Of a DNA stretch of 64,000 bases, positions 63,138-64,000 are shown one piece after another; position 1 is the stretch's first letter; every line of letters starts with the position of its first letter. Both the position numbers and the translations under genes were made by a program. The stretch comes from Mucilaginibacter defluvii (GTDB lineage: Bacteria; Bacteroidota; Bacteroidia; Sphingobacteriales; Sphingobacteriaceae). Below the pieces are notes generated by a model. The model was not told where the DNA came from, ran no database searches, and worked only from the letters and a program-made list of their open reading frames with translations. The stretch is taken from NCBI RefSeq assembly GCF_039543225.1, contig NZ_BAABJI010000002.1, positions 744,001 to 808,000 on the forward strand, read 5' to 3'.

Positions 63138-64000
63138 TTAAGCTAATTTTGGTAAGGTAGTTTCTAAACTTGCACGGTATTGCTCGTATTGTGCAGGCAA
63201 TTTAAGGTGCTGACCTAATTCTTCAACCGGTTCGTCAACAGCAAAACCCGGGTTATCAGTAGCTATCTCGAACAATACGCCCCCCGGTTCGCGGAAATAC
63301 AGTGAGTAGAAATAGTTACGGTCTATCTTCTCGGTAATATGTAAACCAAGAGATGCTATTTTATCGCGATACTGCATCAGCACTTCCTCATTTTTTACAC
63401 GGAACGCTACGTGGTGTACTGAACCGCCTGCTACATGTCCGGCAACCTCTCCCGGTACTTCAACCAGGTCAACAATGTTGGCATTATCAACCGCGTCGGT
63501 AACAAAACGGAAGCGGTTAACATGCTGCTCCAGTAGTTTATAACCGAAAACGTTAGTCAGAATATCGGCAGTTGGCTGCATTTTGTTGGTGGTGATGGTG
63601 ATGTTATGAAAACCTTTGGTCGCGTTTTCAGCCTTGATCTCGTCAGTTTCCCATGGCAAACGGTTGTCGGCTGTTTTAGATACGATCAACTCCAGTTTCA
63701 ACCCGTCTGGATCAAGGAAGGTTAAATACTGCTCGCCAAATTTCTCGGCCACTTTGTTATAAATCACATTATGATCTTCAAAGCGTTTTTGCCAAAAATC
63801 CAAACTGCCTTCGGGTACTGAGTAACCGATCTCGGTTGCCTGACGTGAGCCGCGCCTGCCAGTCATGATATTTTCCCAAGGGAAGAAGGTCAGGATAGTA
63901 CCCGGCGTACCTTCCTTATCGCCATAATATAAATGGTACGTTTCAGGATCATCAAAATTCACGGTTTTTTTAACCATGCGTAAGCCTAAAGTTTTGGTAT
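63138..64000 (-). CDS. Glyoxalase-fold ring-cleaving dioxygenase-like (MhqO-like), N terminus outside the window
   Basis: At least 287 residues in frame; the reading continues past 64000 (TKTLGLRMVKKTVNFDDPETYH), so only the first ~25 residues are missing. Two vicinal-oxygen-chelate modules are seen: HLYYGDKEGTPG and LEFL/FLDPDGLKLEL in the first, HHVAFRV and YFREPGGVLFEI in the second, with His and Glu ligands. The family includes MhqO and related ring-cleaving dioxygenases; the actual substrate is inferred from the neighbour MhqD-like gene. Confidence 0.88.
   Translation of the reverse strand, partial: TKTLGLRMVKKTVNFDDPETYHLYYGDKEGTPGTILTFFPWENIMTGRRGSRQATEIGYSVPEGSLDFWQKRFEDHNVIYNKVAEKFGEQYLTFLDPDGLKLELIVSKTADNRLPWETDEIKAENATKGFHNITITTNKMQPTADILTNVFGYKLLEQHVNRFRFVTDAVDNANIVDLVEVPGEVAGHVAGGSVHHVAFRVKNEEVLMQYRDKIASLGLHITEKIDRNYFYSLYFREPGGVLFEIATDNPGFAVDEPVEELGQHLKLPAQYEQYRASLETTLPKLA

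Overview
The window looks like core chromosome of a Bacteroidota bacterium, most likely Sphingobacteriaceae (Mucilaginibacter- or Pedobacter-like). The evidence is the recurring TAnnTTTG promoter element with very short leaders, the near absence of Shine-Dalgarno sequences, gene types common in that group (TlpA/DUF4369, WbqC, a free-standing alpha-2-macroglobulin, YpdA, DUF62, an ACT-less SerA) and the pattern of intergenic palindromes. There is no prophage, insertion sequence, CRISPR array or block of foreign base composition. The genus is inferred; the phylum is well supported.

Layout. 1-3.4 kb: the 5' part of katG (cut by the window edge), tRNA-Cys, a secreted TlpA-like thiol oxidoreductase and a fructosamine-kinase-like protein. 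3.4-6.3 kb: lepA and folD, separated by a C/G-rich palindromic repeat. 6.3-8.9 kb: GT2 glycosyltransferase and LpxL-like acyltransferase, divergent from WbqC. 8.9-16.9 kb: a predicted pentameric ligand-gated channel homologue, a GAF histidine kinase, ruvB, a secreted Gfo/Idh oxidoreductase, a lipoprotein deacetylase and a TPR protein ending in a kinase dimerisation helix without an ATPase domain. 17-25 kb: queG, proBA, an untracked 31-codon membrane peptide, a 655-bp gene-poor spacer, mnmA, topA. 25-31 kb: a 1864-residue alpha-2-macroglobulin. 31-44 kb: dinB, a 2H phosphoesterase, the SRP RNA, transaldolase, ypdA, rnz, a STAS protein, purC, phoH, a SAM-hydrolase-like protein, a beta-CASP nuclease, serA/serC, rpe. 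44-48 kb: pnp, rpsO, rpmA, rplU. 48-55 kb: a dicarboxylate symporter, YbjQ, an ECF sigma factor with an overlapping membrane partner, a HAD phosphatase, two tandem secreted paralogues, threonine aldolase. 55-59 kb: a signalling block of two Crp/receiver genes facing a histidine kinase/receiver/receiver-cyclase operon. 59-64 kb: YitT, a molybdopterin oxidoreductase behind a Crp/Fnr gene, a cupin, and a MhqD/MhqO-like pair running off the window.

How the genes work together. The most system-like block is 55.3-59.3 kb, where a membrane histidine kinase, a lone receiver and a receiver-adenylyl-cyclase are tightly packed and converge on a Crp/Fnr regulator and another receiver: a plausible phosphorelay to cAMP to transcription circuit, though none of these links is proven. 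Other points to follow are the channel homologue, the 31-residue peptide with its own promoter and terminator, and heptamer-phased inverted repeats in two intergenic spacers (purC/phoH and serA/serC).
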